Source: Euglena gracilis (lineage: Eukaryota > Euglenida > Euglenophyceae > Euglenales). From it: DNA of 64,000 bases. The translations under genes and the position numbers were made by a program. Below are positions 35,848-46,009 of this stretch, one piece after another. Each line of letters opens with the position of its first letter. Within the stretch, counting starts at the first letter, position 1. The stretch lies in NCBI GenBank assembly GCA_039621445.1, contig CP154957.1:3156504-3220503 (forward strand), in the 5' to 3' direction. The notes beneath the pieces were generated by a model that worked only from the letters and a program-made list of their open reading frames with translations, searched no databases and was not told the DNA's origin.

Positions 35848-36658
35848 CCTCCCCGGGAGACTATCGCCAGACTTTGGGCGATTCTTGCAAAATCCACAAC
35901 TTCCAGAACTGAGAAATCAAACAATGATGGAATACTGTGAGTCGCCCTGGCAGATAGCATAATTGTTTATGTGCAAAAATATCACAAAATGCAAGATGTT
36001 ATAGACAGATAGAGGCCGTACAAATTTTTGCCAGGTTTTGAAATATGCATATTGGCCCACTCCAGGGTTCTAAAATTGCAGCGCAAGTGGCCAACAATTT
36101 GAAAACCAACCCCCTCCCTTTGGAAACTGTTCTGTGGGCCACGGGAAGAGATTCTTGCAACCACCCTTTCTGCCACTGGGTTTTTTGTTGGTGGGCAAAG
36201 GAGCTAAAGACAATTTTGCAATCTGAGGGACTGGCAGAACTCCCAAAAAACTTGGGTGATCTTTGGGCAACGGCGGATTGCAACGCTGAGAGGGGAGTCC
36301 TCCGCACTTCTGATGGGGCCAAAGTGTCCCACCCCATTTCTGAGACGGTAATAGGGAATGGCCATCTGACAGGTGGGACGTTGGCAGTTTCCAGAGCGGG
36401 ACACAAACAACTTCTCAGCAAGACTGCTTCCCGGGTGGGGGGCATATCCGAGGGTGGGGGAGTTTCAAGTCATACAAATAGCCAGCAGCCTTTTCCAGCA
36501 CCGGACCCCTTCTTATTTCCAGCCGCCAAAGGGCGGCTGGATGGCACCGGGTTTTTTTTGTTTGCGGAAGCCAAAAATGGTCCAAAATGGGCAAAAATCG
36601 GTTAGATTTGGGCTGCCTTGGGCAAATTTGGGGTCCAGAATTGTTTGCATAATTGCAT

Positions 36659-36927
36659 ACCTACCCCCCCCCCCGGGAAACTGTCACCTGACAGGTTGGC
36701 CAGTACCGGGGACCCTGACAACTTCCTATCATGACAGGTTGGCGGGTACCACGGACCCTGACAGTTTCCTGGGCGGGACCCTGACAGTTTCCCGGGTAGG
36801 GCATTTCAAGGGAAAGTCACTGAAAAATGACCCTGACAGGTTGGCCGGTACCGGGGACCCTGACAGTTTCCCGGGCGGGACCCTGACAGTTTCCCGGGCA
36901 TGACAGTTTCCTGGGGGGGGGGTAGGT
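36659..36927. mobile_element. family B element, expanded copy 4
   Basis: The same extended form as copy 3 (shares the GGGCATTTCAAGGGAAAGTC segment), in the intron between the 37.2- and 35.8-kb exons. Confidence 0.8.
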
Positions 36928-37207
36928 AATTGGCAGTTTTTCGATTTTTTTGGGGGGGGCACCCGGTTCGACCCCCAGATGGACCCAGTCCCACCCCAAT
37001 GGGGGGGAGGCCAGCAGCCTTTTTCCAGCCAGCCCAAATTTTCCAGCCTCTGAGCTGGACCCTCCCCCCAGTCACTAAGCAACACTTGATAAAGCCTGAG
37101 AAGCTGCCAGGGTCCCTCGCACTGGCCAACCTCTCAGGCGGGCTGGCCTTCGGCTGAAGCGATGTTGGGATTGATATTTCCCCAGTGCTGGGAGGGTCCG
37201 GGTCCGG

Positions 37208-37311
37208 TCAGTCATTGCCATCGGAGTCCTTTTCGTGCATGTGCTTTGTGAGGTAGCCCTCCAGCTTGCCCTCGATGGCTGCCATCACCTTCAGCTCCGA
37301 CCCCTTGCGGC
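37208..37311 (-). CDS. KH domain 1b C-terminal helix exon
   Basis: Reads GRKGSELKVMAAIEGK then LEGYLTKHMHEKDSDGND followed by TGA. The GSELKVMAAIEGK helix pairs with AAELKVMSAVEGK at 30.7 kb. The acceptor is GAG. The TGA at 37210-37208 could be a real stop, making this the end of one gene copy. I prefer an unrecognised splice site before it, because KH repeats of the same style continue on the same strand at 35.8 kb and the RS tail lies at the far end. Confidence 0.75.
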
Positions 37312-38351
37312 CTCAACAGCATCGCCAGCTGAAGAAAACGTTCTTTCTTTGAGGGCTTCACTGGAGGCATGGTGTGTGCCGGCAACACAAAAAAAACCAC
37401 CAGGTACGAAAGCATCAAAAAAAAAGGCGATTCCGTCGGAATTTTTGACCGTGCTTGCTGGGAGCCCAGCGACCAGGAGGGGGGGTCCAGAGCAACTTCT
37501 TTTTAACAACCCGGAGGGTCAGCAGGCACCAAGCACCCATGGTCATCCAGAATCCCAGATCCAATCACGCCCAGTCGCGCTCGGTCGCACCCAGTCCCGC
37601 CCACTCGCAACCAAGCATCACACAGAAATCAGTGCCAGAAAAGTCCAAAGGCGGCAAAAAATGACCAAAATGACCCCCCATGAAAGGACATATAAAAAGA
37701 CGCTCTAAAAGAGCCGGAGTATTGGAGCAACTGAATTGAAAATTACATTTTTTTTTGGACAGATCCCAAACTCAAGCTTCTATAATATGTTCAAAATGAT
37801 CCAAAATGTCATTTACAGTGAAATACAATTCGTAACAGTAACCTTCAGGTTGATGGAATTTCTGACCAACTGAAAATTCTGCCCAAATTATTATTATTAT
37901 TATTATTACCCCCCGAATCGCCACCCCAAATGACCCAAAAATATCCTAAGGTGGGCACAATGTCCAAAGATGGCCAGAAGCGAACAAAAAGGGACAAAAA
38001 GGCCAAACGTGGCCAGATAAACAAAAAGTGGCCGGATGTGGAAAAATTTCCAGTCACGCCCAGTCACAGAATCCCACTATGAGGTCCTCATTTCATAAAT
38101 GCTAGACACATCCCTTTGGGGGCCATCGGCGCTAAGGGTGTGTTCCGGAGCAATCACTCCCCCGGTAGTCAACAAAGCCATGGTGCCCATAGCGCCACAG
38201 GTCACTAGAGCCCATACACCCCTCCTGGGGGTGTGACCTTCCTTAAAGATAAGCCTGGATCAGAGGCTGGAAGATCTGGGCTGGCTGAAAAAAAGGGCTG
38301 ACAGGCTGATGGAATGCAGAAAACAGAAAAGAGGCAAGAGCTTATTCCAAT

Positions 38352-38564
38352 AAGGCTTCTTTTTAAGACCCACCTTGCCCGGCACAGGACGTCCCCTCCC
38401 CACCAAAATCGAGCCATCTCAGGGCATTTCCCAAGAAAATTTTGGCACTTCGCGCCGAAACCCATACCCGGGCCGGTGGGGGGGGAGGTCTGGCCCCAGA
38501 CTCACCTCCCCACTGCGCACCGGGGGGGGGGGGGGCGGGGGGGGGTGAGTAAAAAGGAAGCCTG
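38352..38564. mobile_element. family F MITE, intronic copy with 8-bp duplication
   Basis: Ends AAGGCTTCTTTTTAAG and AAAAAGGAAGCCTG are flanked by ATTCCAAT (38344-38351 and 38565-38572). The central hairpin is near 38450. It lies about 70 bp from a KH exon. Confidence 0.85.
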
Positions 38565-38632
38565 ATTCCAATCTGTGAGGTCTGGGTTGCAGCCGCATGA
38601 GGGAAAACAACGCGAGAGCCGGCGATGGGTGG

Positions 38633-38730
38633 CGGCGGCCGAAGATGGCGAGCTTCTCCATGCCCTTTACCCGCCGGCCGCCGTCGCTCTTCAGCAGGAC
38701 GAAGAACATGCGGCCAGGGCGCGCCCGGAC
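38633..38730 (-). CDS. KH domain 1b exon (strand and loop)
   Basis: Reads GRMFFVLLKSDGGRRVKGM then EKLAIFGRR. It completes the beta-strand of KH 1b before its C-terminal helix in the next exon. Neither border has an obvious GT or AG. A GC donor directly after the IFG codons (GGCC|GCCGCC) would work, and the 5' border is approximate. An 8-bp-TSD element sits about 70 bp away on the downstream side (38352-38564). Confidence 0.7.
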
Positions 38731-39126
38731 CGGGCGGCAAACCAGACCGGATTTGGGAGGCAGTGCCCCCCCCCCCAAAAGCCAAGCCGTATTTCCGGAA
38801 AAAAGTTCGGTGCTTCCGTCCGAGGCTCAGCTGAAAAATTATTTCAAGGGTTTTTGGCTGGTTTTTGGGCAGTTTATGGGTGGGCTAATAGTTCACGTTG
38901 CATATACATAGCACACACACACACACACATAGCATTTTGCCCCCCGGGGGGGCTACTGAGTTTCTGTGTGTCGGCAACATCAAATGTTGTTCAGCATACA
39001 TTGGGAATTCCCCCCCCAGGGTCCCCCACCCACCCAGCGCGTCACGGGACCCTCCAGGAGGATGCTGGTCCCAACAAGCCATGGGAGCTGATAAGCCCCC
39101 TAATCCAATTCCTTGAAGGGGGGCAT

Positions 39127-39411
39127 TGGCTTTCTTTTTAAGAACCCCGGCAGGGGGGTCCCGGGCCACAGGGGAGGGGGGTCCCCCCCCACCCACCCAG
39201 GGTGGCACGGGCCCCCCGGGGGGGGGGGGACCCCCCCAAAATCGGGCCCGTTAAAGGCAATTTTCAAATAATTTTCGGCGCTTCGCGCCGAAAAGGTATA
39301 CCCGGCGCCTCTGGCGCAGGACCCCCCCAAAGGGGGGGGGTTCGGCCCGGACCCACCCACCCACCCCCCTCCCCCCCAGGGGGGGGGGCTTCTGACTTAA
39401 AAAGAAGCCTG
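39127..39411. mobile_element. family F MITE, intronic copy
   Basis: Left end GGCTTTCTTTTTAAG, right end CTTAAAAAGAAGCCTG. The central hairpin is at about 39274-39296. The interior is nearly the same as the 51.1-kb copy, but no target duplication is visible. It lies in the intron between the 40.0- and 38.7-kb exons. Confidence 0.75.
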
Positions 39412-39516
39412 CCCGGGTCAGCACAATGGCACAATGGTGCACCCCTCCCCCACCCCACACCCTGGGCCCAGCAGCCCCGACCCGCTCGCCCGATCTCAAA
39501 ACTCCCCAGTGGTCAC

Positions 39517-39867
39517 CAGACATCTCTTTAAGGTTTTGCATGCCTCCCCGAGGGGGGGGTGCCGCAGCCAGCCCCAATTTTAGCCCAGCCCAGCCGCAGC
39601 ACCATGGGGAGGGGGGTGCTGCTAGCCCTGCTGGCCGGCCCCTTTTTGGAAAAAGGTGCTCAAATTTCAAAAAAAATGACCAAAAATGGTGTTTTGGGGC
39701 ATTGGGGGGGGTGTCAGATGCTCATTTTTTTTCCAAAACTGTGTTTTGCAGGTCATTTTTCAGGCAATTGTCCGATTTCGGCAAAGCTCAGGTCCAGCGG
39801 GGGGGCTAGCCAGCCCAAATTTCTAGCTCTAGCCCAGTAACTCCCCGGGTCCTTAAAGAGATGTGTG
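39517..39867. mobile_element. family C element, diverged copy in opposite orientation
   Basis: Ends CAGACATCTCTTTAAGG and CCTTAAAGAGATGTGTG; the interior matches the other copies in reverse. A 5-bp GTCAC flanks both sides. It lies in the intron just downstream of the 40.0-kb KH exon. Confidence 0.7.
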
Positions 39868-39963
39868 GTCACACCAGTGTAAAATGGTTGTTCTCCAGTT
39901 GATGTAAACTTCCGAATCATTGGCAGCAGGACTCCATTGGCGAGCACTGGGGTGGCCCTGCAC

Positions 39964-40092
39964 GATGGTCCCAAATTCCTGCTCTACAGAGCGCAGGAAG
40001 TTGCCGTTGGTGCCTGTCACGAAGCCGACACACTCCGTTGGGACCTCCACAATGGTGCAGTCCTCCAAGAAGTAGGGGTCACGGTCATCGAT
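39964..40092 (-). CDS. KH domain 1b exon (N-terminal half)
   Basis: Reads IDDRDPYFLEDCTIVEVP then ECVGFVTGTNGNFLRSVEQE and FGTI. This is the 'type b' KH of pair 1, with loop TGTNG where GXXG normally sits. Borders are a GAG acceptor and GTGCAG donor. The protein continues naturally into the MFFVLL segment at 38.7 kb. A C3-family repeat lies in the following intron. Confidence 0.85.
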
Positions 40093-40520
40093 CTCAGGAG
40101 GGTCGGAGCAAATTGTTGTTGCCGTTCGCGAATTTATTTTTGGTTCTTAATATTTTTTATACTACTTTCGGATTGCTGGTGCAAAGACAATTGAGACCAC
40201 CATTTCCCATCCAGAGCTCCTTTTGTTGGGAGTTCAAATTTTTTTGTATATTTTTTTCTTTTCGAAGTTGGTGTGCAATTTTTAACCAGGCAAACCCAAT
40301 ACACAAATACATTTTGGGGGATTTTTCATGCATTGCAAAGTCTCAAATTTTGGTGTCAAACTTCACCCAAATTTGTGTGCTTTTTCAAGAAGTTGTTTTT
40401 TGGGGACCTCCTTGAGCGTGAAAATACTTTGGGTGGGACACAATGAGACGGCGATTCCAATAAAATTCCATTTTCAAAAAAAAGTCACTGGCTCGGTGGC
40501 GTTAGCAACTCCTGACATAC

Positions 40521-40628
40521 GAAAAAAGGTTTGCCGCAGTAGGTGCAGCAACCCTCCTGGCCCACAATCACGTCACCCGCCCGCTGGGCCATCACGCACT
40601 CCACATACTTCTTTGCCTTGCGCCGCTG
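40521..40628 (-). CDS. KH 1a C-terminal helix and linker exon
   Basis: Reads QRRKAKKYVECVMAQRAG then DVIVGQEGCCTYCGKPFF. The RRKAKKYVECVMAQRAG part is the C-terminal helix of the preceding KH domain and matches the equivalent helix at 29.1 kb (ERRRAGKYLRWLLRQRAG). The donor is GTATGT, close to consensus. The CCTYC cysteines at the end are not seen in the other repeats. Confidence 0.8.
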
Positions 40629-40910
40629 CTCAGAAACACAGCATTGTCAACTGGTTTGCGCATTGTCGGCTGACTTTGCTCTGCTGGGCCTGCCAATCAG
40701 TGGCTTTTTTTTGGAGCAGGGGGAGGGAGGGCTGGTGCCACAGGGAGGTGCAGATGTACAAGAAGGCCTGTCGGGGGGCCTGTCAAACCCCATGGACTAT
40801 GGCACTATGGAAAGAAGAAAAAAATTGCTTCGGCAGAAAAAGAAGTCCATCTTTGGCCTATTTGGGCTCGAGTGGGTACCCCCAGATGGGGTGGGACCAC
40901 CTTCTGCGAC

Positions 40911-41355
40911 CAGGGGTTTTCTTAAGCCGGAGGGTACCCCATCCCCCTGGGGGGGGTCCAGCCAGCCAGCAGCTCAAATCCAGCCAGCAGCCCAAATTCG
41001 GGCTGGGAGCCCCCCCCCCCGGGGGTCGAGTGAAATAAAGTTGGGTCCAGCCCGGCCGCAGGCCGGCCAGCCAACTGGGCTGCCCAGCACACCTATCCCT
41101 GCATTTTTTACCCTCACCACACCTTCCTCCATCACATCCCCCCAGCCTTGATCTAGCTCCATCCATCAAAATGTCGAAAATGGCAAAAAATTATTGGAAA
41201 ATTTTGTTTTCCGTCGACCCAGCCCAGCCTCCTCCAGCCCCTCCAGCCCCGGACCCCCCCTCCCCCCTATCCCCTCCGGGGGGGGGGGGGGCAGCTCAAA
41301 TCCACCCAGCAGCCTTTTTGCCAGCCGGAGAACCCCCCCCCTAAGAAAACCCCTG
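40911..41355. mobile_element. hAT-like element (CAGGGG ends), 8-bp duplication with one mismatch
   Basis: Ends CAGGGGTTTTCTTAAG and CTAAGAAAACCCCTG are flanked by TCTGCGAC on the left and TCTGCAAC on the right. It is located in the intron between the 42.0- and 40.6-kb exons. Confidence 0.7.
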
Positions 41356-41843
41356 TCTGCAACCAAAAAACTTCTGCTAAAAATAGAGGTAAATCACACA
41401 GCCATTTTTGCGAAATATGCTGTTCATTGTATGAGGCTGCAGCTTTGTAATGCGGAAATCATCCCAAAAATATTTGTTTGACTTTCAGTCAGATAAGAAA
41501 GAAAACAGTGACTGCAGCAGAGGGTGCGAATGTATGAGTAAAACTCTTCATTGCTAATAGCAAGATAAGAGGAAAAATTCGGTGTTTCAATAACAGAAAC
41601 AATCACAGACAAAAACACACGGGAAAAGCTGGGACACAAATAATCACAAAATACAGCCAAAAGAAGACAATGATCATAATTGGTTTGTTAAACTTGGAGA
41701 GATCATCACGGTGAATCTTTTCTTTGATATCGGGTATGATACAATGTGAAAACACTTCATCTCATTTGACGTAACTGACACTTATTTAAAATATCCACAA
41801 AAGCAACCTTACCAAAACCCGACTCTCACCCACAAACACCCAC

Positions 41844-41999
41844 TCTCAGCAACGCTGTGCGCAGGGGTGCCGCTGATTTCCAGCGTGAGGGACCGCGGAG
41901 GCAGCTCCACCATGGCGCCGGACACGCGGCCGATCTTCTCCTTTGTCTTGCCACCCTTGCCCAGGATGAAAGCGGCATCGGAGGCGGGAGCGGATGGAG
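41844..41999 (-). CDS. KH domain 1a exon
   Basis: Reads SDAAFILGKGGKTKEKIGR then VSGAMVELPPRSLTLEISGT. The GKGG loop between two helices, followed by SGAxxE and a beta-strand, is the signature of a type I KH fold binding single-stranded RNA or DNA. The exon covers the GXXG loop through the third strand. Borders are a GAG acceptor and a GTGGGT donor. It is the first of the 'type a' KH repeats in this gene and is continued by the exon at 40.6 kb. Confidence 0.85.
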
Positions 42000-42550
42000 C
42001 TCCCGTGCACAACTGGACCGGCGGACTGATTTGAGAGGGTTGGGGGTGGCTGAATGGCAACTCCAATGCATCGGAGTTTCTGGCACACAGCATGGCGAGA
42101 CTTCGTGATTCGAACATAAGCACTGCGACGCAACGTGCCAATCACGCAAGGGTTACGCTGTTCTAATGATTTTTTTCTGAACACTTTCATTTCTGAACAC
42201 TTGTATTTTTAAAAAAAAATGCCACCCCTCCCCCCGAAATAATTGGGAGCTTTGGTTTGGCGACCAAATGTGAGCCTCGAGAAATACCAACAGGCGCTGT
42301 GCAGACGGCAGGGAATCAATCGGTTTAGGACCGTGGTGGTCAGCACCCCTTTGGGCCCCTGGGGTTTGGGGGATGCACCTTTAGGGGTCGATGTTGAGGG
42401 TCCAGAAAACATTTGGCACTTTGCCAGGGGGGTGACCATTTGTCCAACAGCCACAAACCAGGACCCACCCCCTCCTCAATGTCACGCATTTAGTTGTTGA
42501 TTGATCTTGGTGGAATTCCACCGATTTTCAGCAAAGCCAGCTTTGAATTA

Positions 42551-42770
42551 CCCTCACATCCCCTCAAAATGGCCACCCTCCAGACACCAAAATGGTGGAC
42601 CCCAACATGGACACTCTGAGGGGGGGGGGGACACTTTGGGGTCAAATTTTGGCCTTCGTCGCCTTTGGCGCCGAAGGAAAATGGCAACTTTGAGGGGGGG
42701 GTACACCAAAATTTGCCATAACTTTTGGCCACTTTGGGGGGGGGGGGGACACTTTGAGGGGGGGTGAGGG
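42551..42770. mobile_element. TA-flanked MITE (CCCTCAC ends)
   Basis: CCCTCACATCCCCTCAAA to TTTGAGGGGGGGTGAGGG between TA (42549-42550) and TA (42771-42772). The GGCGCC hairpin lies exactly at the midpoint (42660). It lies in the intron between the 43.8- and 42.0-kb exons. Confidence 0.75.
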
Positions 42771-42966
42771 TATATGTTCGGCAAAAATATCCAAATCATT
42801 TCTACTGCCGCAGAATGAGTGTTTTGAGGTCCAGGAATTTTCTGCATTCCAATGTCAGGTTGGTGACCTCAGGTGGAGGAGGTAACAAAGTACAACGCCT
42901 CGGTTTCACATTTGGGTACGATGTCAAGGCTTTTAGCAAGGCATCAGTCTGCGATACTATTATACA

Positions 42967-43700
42967 GGGGGGGGAATATGCGCTAAAAGCCCCCCCCCCC
43001 CCAAATATGGGCTAAAATATGTGGGAATGTGCGCTGAATATGCAGAAAAATATGCGGAAACATGCGACTTTTCCAAATCGGGCCAGGTTTGGACATGTTT
43101 AGGTGACCCACTTGCAAGCCATTTTGGGCCATTTTGGGGCAATTTCAGCTCACAACCGGCCACAACCAACTGTTTGCAGACCATTTACGACCATTTCGGG
43201 CCATTTTACACCTTGGGGCCATTTTAAAACAAATTTGACTACTCTTTTGGCCATTGTTGCGGACATTTTCAGTCCTAGGACGATTTTTGCGATGGAAAAA
43301 AATGGCCCCAATGACGAAAATAACAACTGATTTGCCAGTAAAAATGGCCAAAAAGTGTGGCCAGATAATGACCAAAAATGGCCAACGGTGCCCAAAATGA
43401 CTCACAGAATGGCTCAAAACTGGCAAAAAAAAATTGGCTGAAAATGGCCCTGAAATGAAACCCTGAAATGAAAGGAAAAGGGCCTAAAATGGTTGGAAGA
43501 AGTTCAAAACGGCCCCAAAAAATGCAGAAAATATGCGAAAAATATGTGGACAATATTTGGACGGGAACAGGTAAAAAAATGAGGCGGAAAATTCCTTCTA
43601 ATAAACCCCGAAATATGCACTGAATATGTGCAAAATATGCGCTTTTTGCCAAAAAAACAAAATATGCACCAACTACGTAAATTATGCGCTCCGCATATCC
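42967..43700. repeat. intronic ATATGCG-bounded repeat
   Basis: GGGGGGGAATATGCGCTAAA on the left and AATTATGCGCTCCGCATATC on the right with weaker internal copies. The right end abuts the 3' side of the 43.7-kb RS exon, so the element fills most of an intron. No target duplication recognised. Confidence 0.5.
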
Positions 43701-43708
43701 TCCCCCTC

Positions 43709-43940
43709 TGCTGTCCAGTCTGCAGCTGTTGAATGGCGCTTTCCATTTGCCCCCACTCGGCATCTGTCAGCCGCACCGTGTCCACGGTGTCGCTCATGCG
43801 AGAGCCCGCGCTGCGTGACCGGCTGCGGTCCTGGGTGACCCGGCTGCCCGACCGGGGGCGCGGGCTGTCTGACCGCCGGCGCCGCGGGCTGTCAGAGCGG
43901 CGGCGCGGGCTGTCTGGGTCAGGGTCCAGGCAAGAGTCCA
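43709..43940 (-). CDS. RS-rich exon of the multi-KH/RS gene
   Basis: Reads [18 protein letters not shown], then further Ser-Pro-Arg blocks and [19 protein letters not shown], ending in a non-RS stretch ([17 protein letters not shown]). RS/SP-rich segments of this kind are typical of SR-related splicing proteins, where they are phosphorylated and mediate protein contacts in the nucleus. The acceptor is a clear CAG (43943-43941). The 3' border is uncertain because no GT or GC fits well. The exon directly precedes the first well-formed KH segment on the same strand. The internal Met in SRMSDTV could alternatively be a start codon. Confidence 0.7.
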
Positions 43941-44059
43941 CTGTGACACCCCCAAACATGTCCACTTGCCCCAGCCAGTGGAGTATGCTCTGTCTTGCAA
44001 GCTGGGGGGGGGTACCTGCCAGGCCAATGGCGGGGCAGGGTTTGGAGGTTGGGCATCTA

Positions 44060-44089
44060 ACAATATACATACATACATACATACATACA

Positions 44090-44125
<36 letters not shown>

Positions 44126-44214
44126 TATGTATATATGTATATATATACATATATACATATATATATACATATATACATATATATACATATATATATGTAT
44201 ATATATGTGTATAT

Positions 44215-44251
<37 letters not shown>

Positions 44252-44300
44252 TGCAAACACACACACACACGCACGCACACACACACACACATATATGTTA
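44060..44300. repeat. (TACA)n and (TATACA)n microsatellites
   Basis: ACAT tetranucleotide runs, then mixed TATACATATA and ACACAC tracts. They produce long Tyr-Ile open frames without coding meaning. Confidence 0.95.
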
Positions 44301-44484
44301 TGTTATGTTATGTATATGGCAGGTGGGAACTTTAGGACCCACCATCCCTGGACCATCTGTGGGTGATTTGGGCCAGGAAGAGAGCATTTTTATGTCTGCC
44401 GACCAGTCTGCTTAGGAATTTGTTCACGGGGGGGGGGCTTAAAAGTCAGCGAACTTGACCCGTTAATAGATTAGACCCCCCCCC

Positions 44485-44873
44485 CAGGGTTCGATATAAG
44501 GACAGGTGGGGGGGGGGTCCGGACCCCCCCCCCCCGGGGAGTGGGGGGACACCCCCCCACCGAAACAGTTGCGCGGTCTGGGTGACCGAAAAATTTTGAC
44601 CCCCCAAAACGACCAAAAGTGCCATTTTGGGCACTTTTTGGGCAAAAATGTGCCAAAAAAATGCAAAAAAATCCAAAAATTTTCGGCGCAAAGCGCCGGA
44701 GGAAAAAAAATTGACCCTTTTTGGGGGGGGGTCCCGGATACCCCCCCAGGGTCGGTCCGGACCCCCCTGGCAGGTGGGGGGGGGTCCGGACCCCCCTGCG
44801 GGCCAGGAGGGGGGGGGGGGGGGGGGACACCCCCCCACCTAAACCATGTACGCCCTCCTTAAATCAAACCCTG
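44485..44873. mobile_element. family I second copy
   Basis: Ends CAGGGTTCGATATAAGG and CCTTAAATCAAACCCTG, with internal sequence closely similar to 33.6-34.0 kb, including the hairpin at about 44684. Both flanks are poly-C, so a duplication cannot be judged. Confidence 0.8.
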
Positions 44874-44910
44874 CCCCCCCCCACCCTGTCTCGCCGAGTA
44901 GCTACCGACC

Positions 44911-45215
44911 AGACTTTCATTTAGTGCGCCGCGGCGTAGTTTGCCGCGGCGCAAAATTTTTTTATCCGTGGCGCACGCGGCACACAATCGAATTTTTGCC
45001 ACAGCACACCCGCGGCGCACCTGAAACGCTGCCGCGGTGCACCAACAACGCACCCGCGGCGCACATACTTTTTTCTTGTAGTGGCATGCGGCGCTGCCGC
45101 GGCACATGCGGCATACAGAAAGAAATCTTCCGCGGCGCATACGGCCATAAAATTTCCGGTGCCGCGGCACACGCGGCGCAGAAAAAAAAATCCACGGCGC
45201 ACTAAATGAAAGTCT
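44911..45215. mobile_element. Mutator-like MITE with 10-bp duplication
   Basis: Ends AGACTTTCATTTAGTGCGCC and its inverted copy are flanked by GCTACCGACC (44901-44910 and 45216-45225). The interior is a series of GCCGCGGCGC-type palindromes. An uninterrupted copy of the host repeat at 61.9-62.0 kb shows the pre-insertion sequence. A 9-11 bp duplication is typical of Mutator-like elements. Confidence 0.85.
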
Positions 45216-46009
45216 GCTACCGACCAGGCCTAGTCGGCCGACCAATTGGGTAGTCGACCGACTAGTCGGCCAACTACCCACTAGCCCCCCACAGTCTACG
45301 TCATTGCGCCCCCAGGGGTTCACTTCCACTCTCCCAAAAACCAGTTACTCACATTTTGTGGGGGGGGGACCAATCGGTCAATGCCCCCCAGGGGGGGGTC
45401 AGCCACTCAGGAATAAGGAAAATTTGCCCACAAATATGAAAAAAAGTGGAAAAATTTTCGGCATCTTTGTGGTGTTATTGCCAACCAAAACCCACCAAAA
45501 GAAAACACAGATGTAAATACATATAGCAAGCAATTGCAGGCAAAGCTTTCATGAATCTGCAAATGGGCATCTTCGCGACAATAGTGCAGACTGGCCCTGA
45601 TTTCGACGGTGGGAAGGGGAACGGCTGCTGCGATTACGCTTCATTGCTGGAAGAAGACCTGAACATAGAGAGAGAGGGGGTGTTCCCCCGCGTCCCCCCC
45701 CCATCCCCCCCCCGCGTCCCCCCCCCCGCGTCCCCCCCGCGTCCCGGATTTTGGCTGAGCACATTTTTTGGTCGACCAAAGGAAAATTACATCCAAATTT
45801 GGGTGATGCCAAAGAAAATGTGTGGGTTTCATTGGTCACAATTCCTCCCCGCGTCCCCCCCGCGTCCCCCCCCCCCGCGTCCCGAACCACCCCCACAGAG
45901 ATAATGGAGGGAGAGACATTATAATAATAATGATGGAGAGAGATAATAGAAGCAGGGAGGCCCGGGCAGTCCCCCCTCCAATCCCCGCACATCCCAACCC
46001 ATGGGATCA

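Noticed and set aside
35298-35960. His-Thr and Cys-Val frames at 35.5 kb
   Set aside because: Translation of the (AC)n microsatellite; only the KH segment at 35.76-35.85 kb is kept.
42780-42960. Possible minus exon reading TDALLKALTSYPNVKPRR
   Set aside because: Also open on the plus strand, has no clear splice borders and does not match the KH or RS pattern.
43504-44415. Long Tyr/Ile/His frames around 44.1-44.3 kb
   Set aside because: Produced by (TACA)n, (TATA)n and (AC)n microsatellites; only the RS part at 43.71-43.94 kb is kept.
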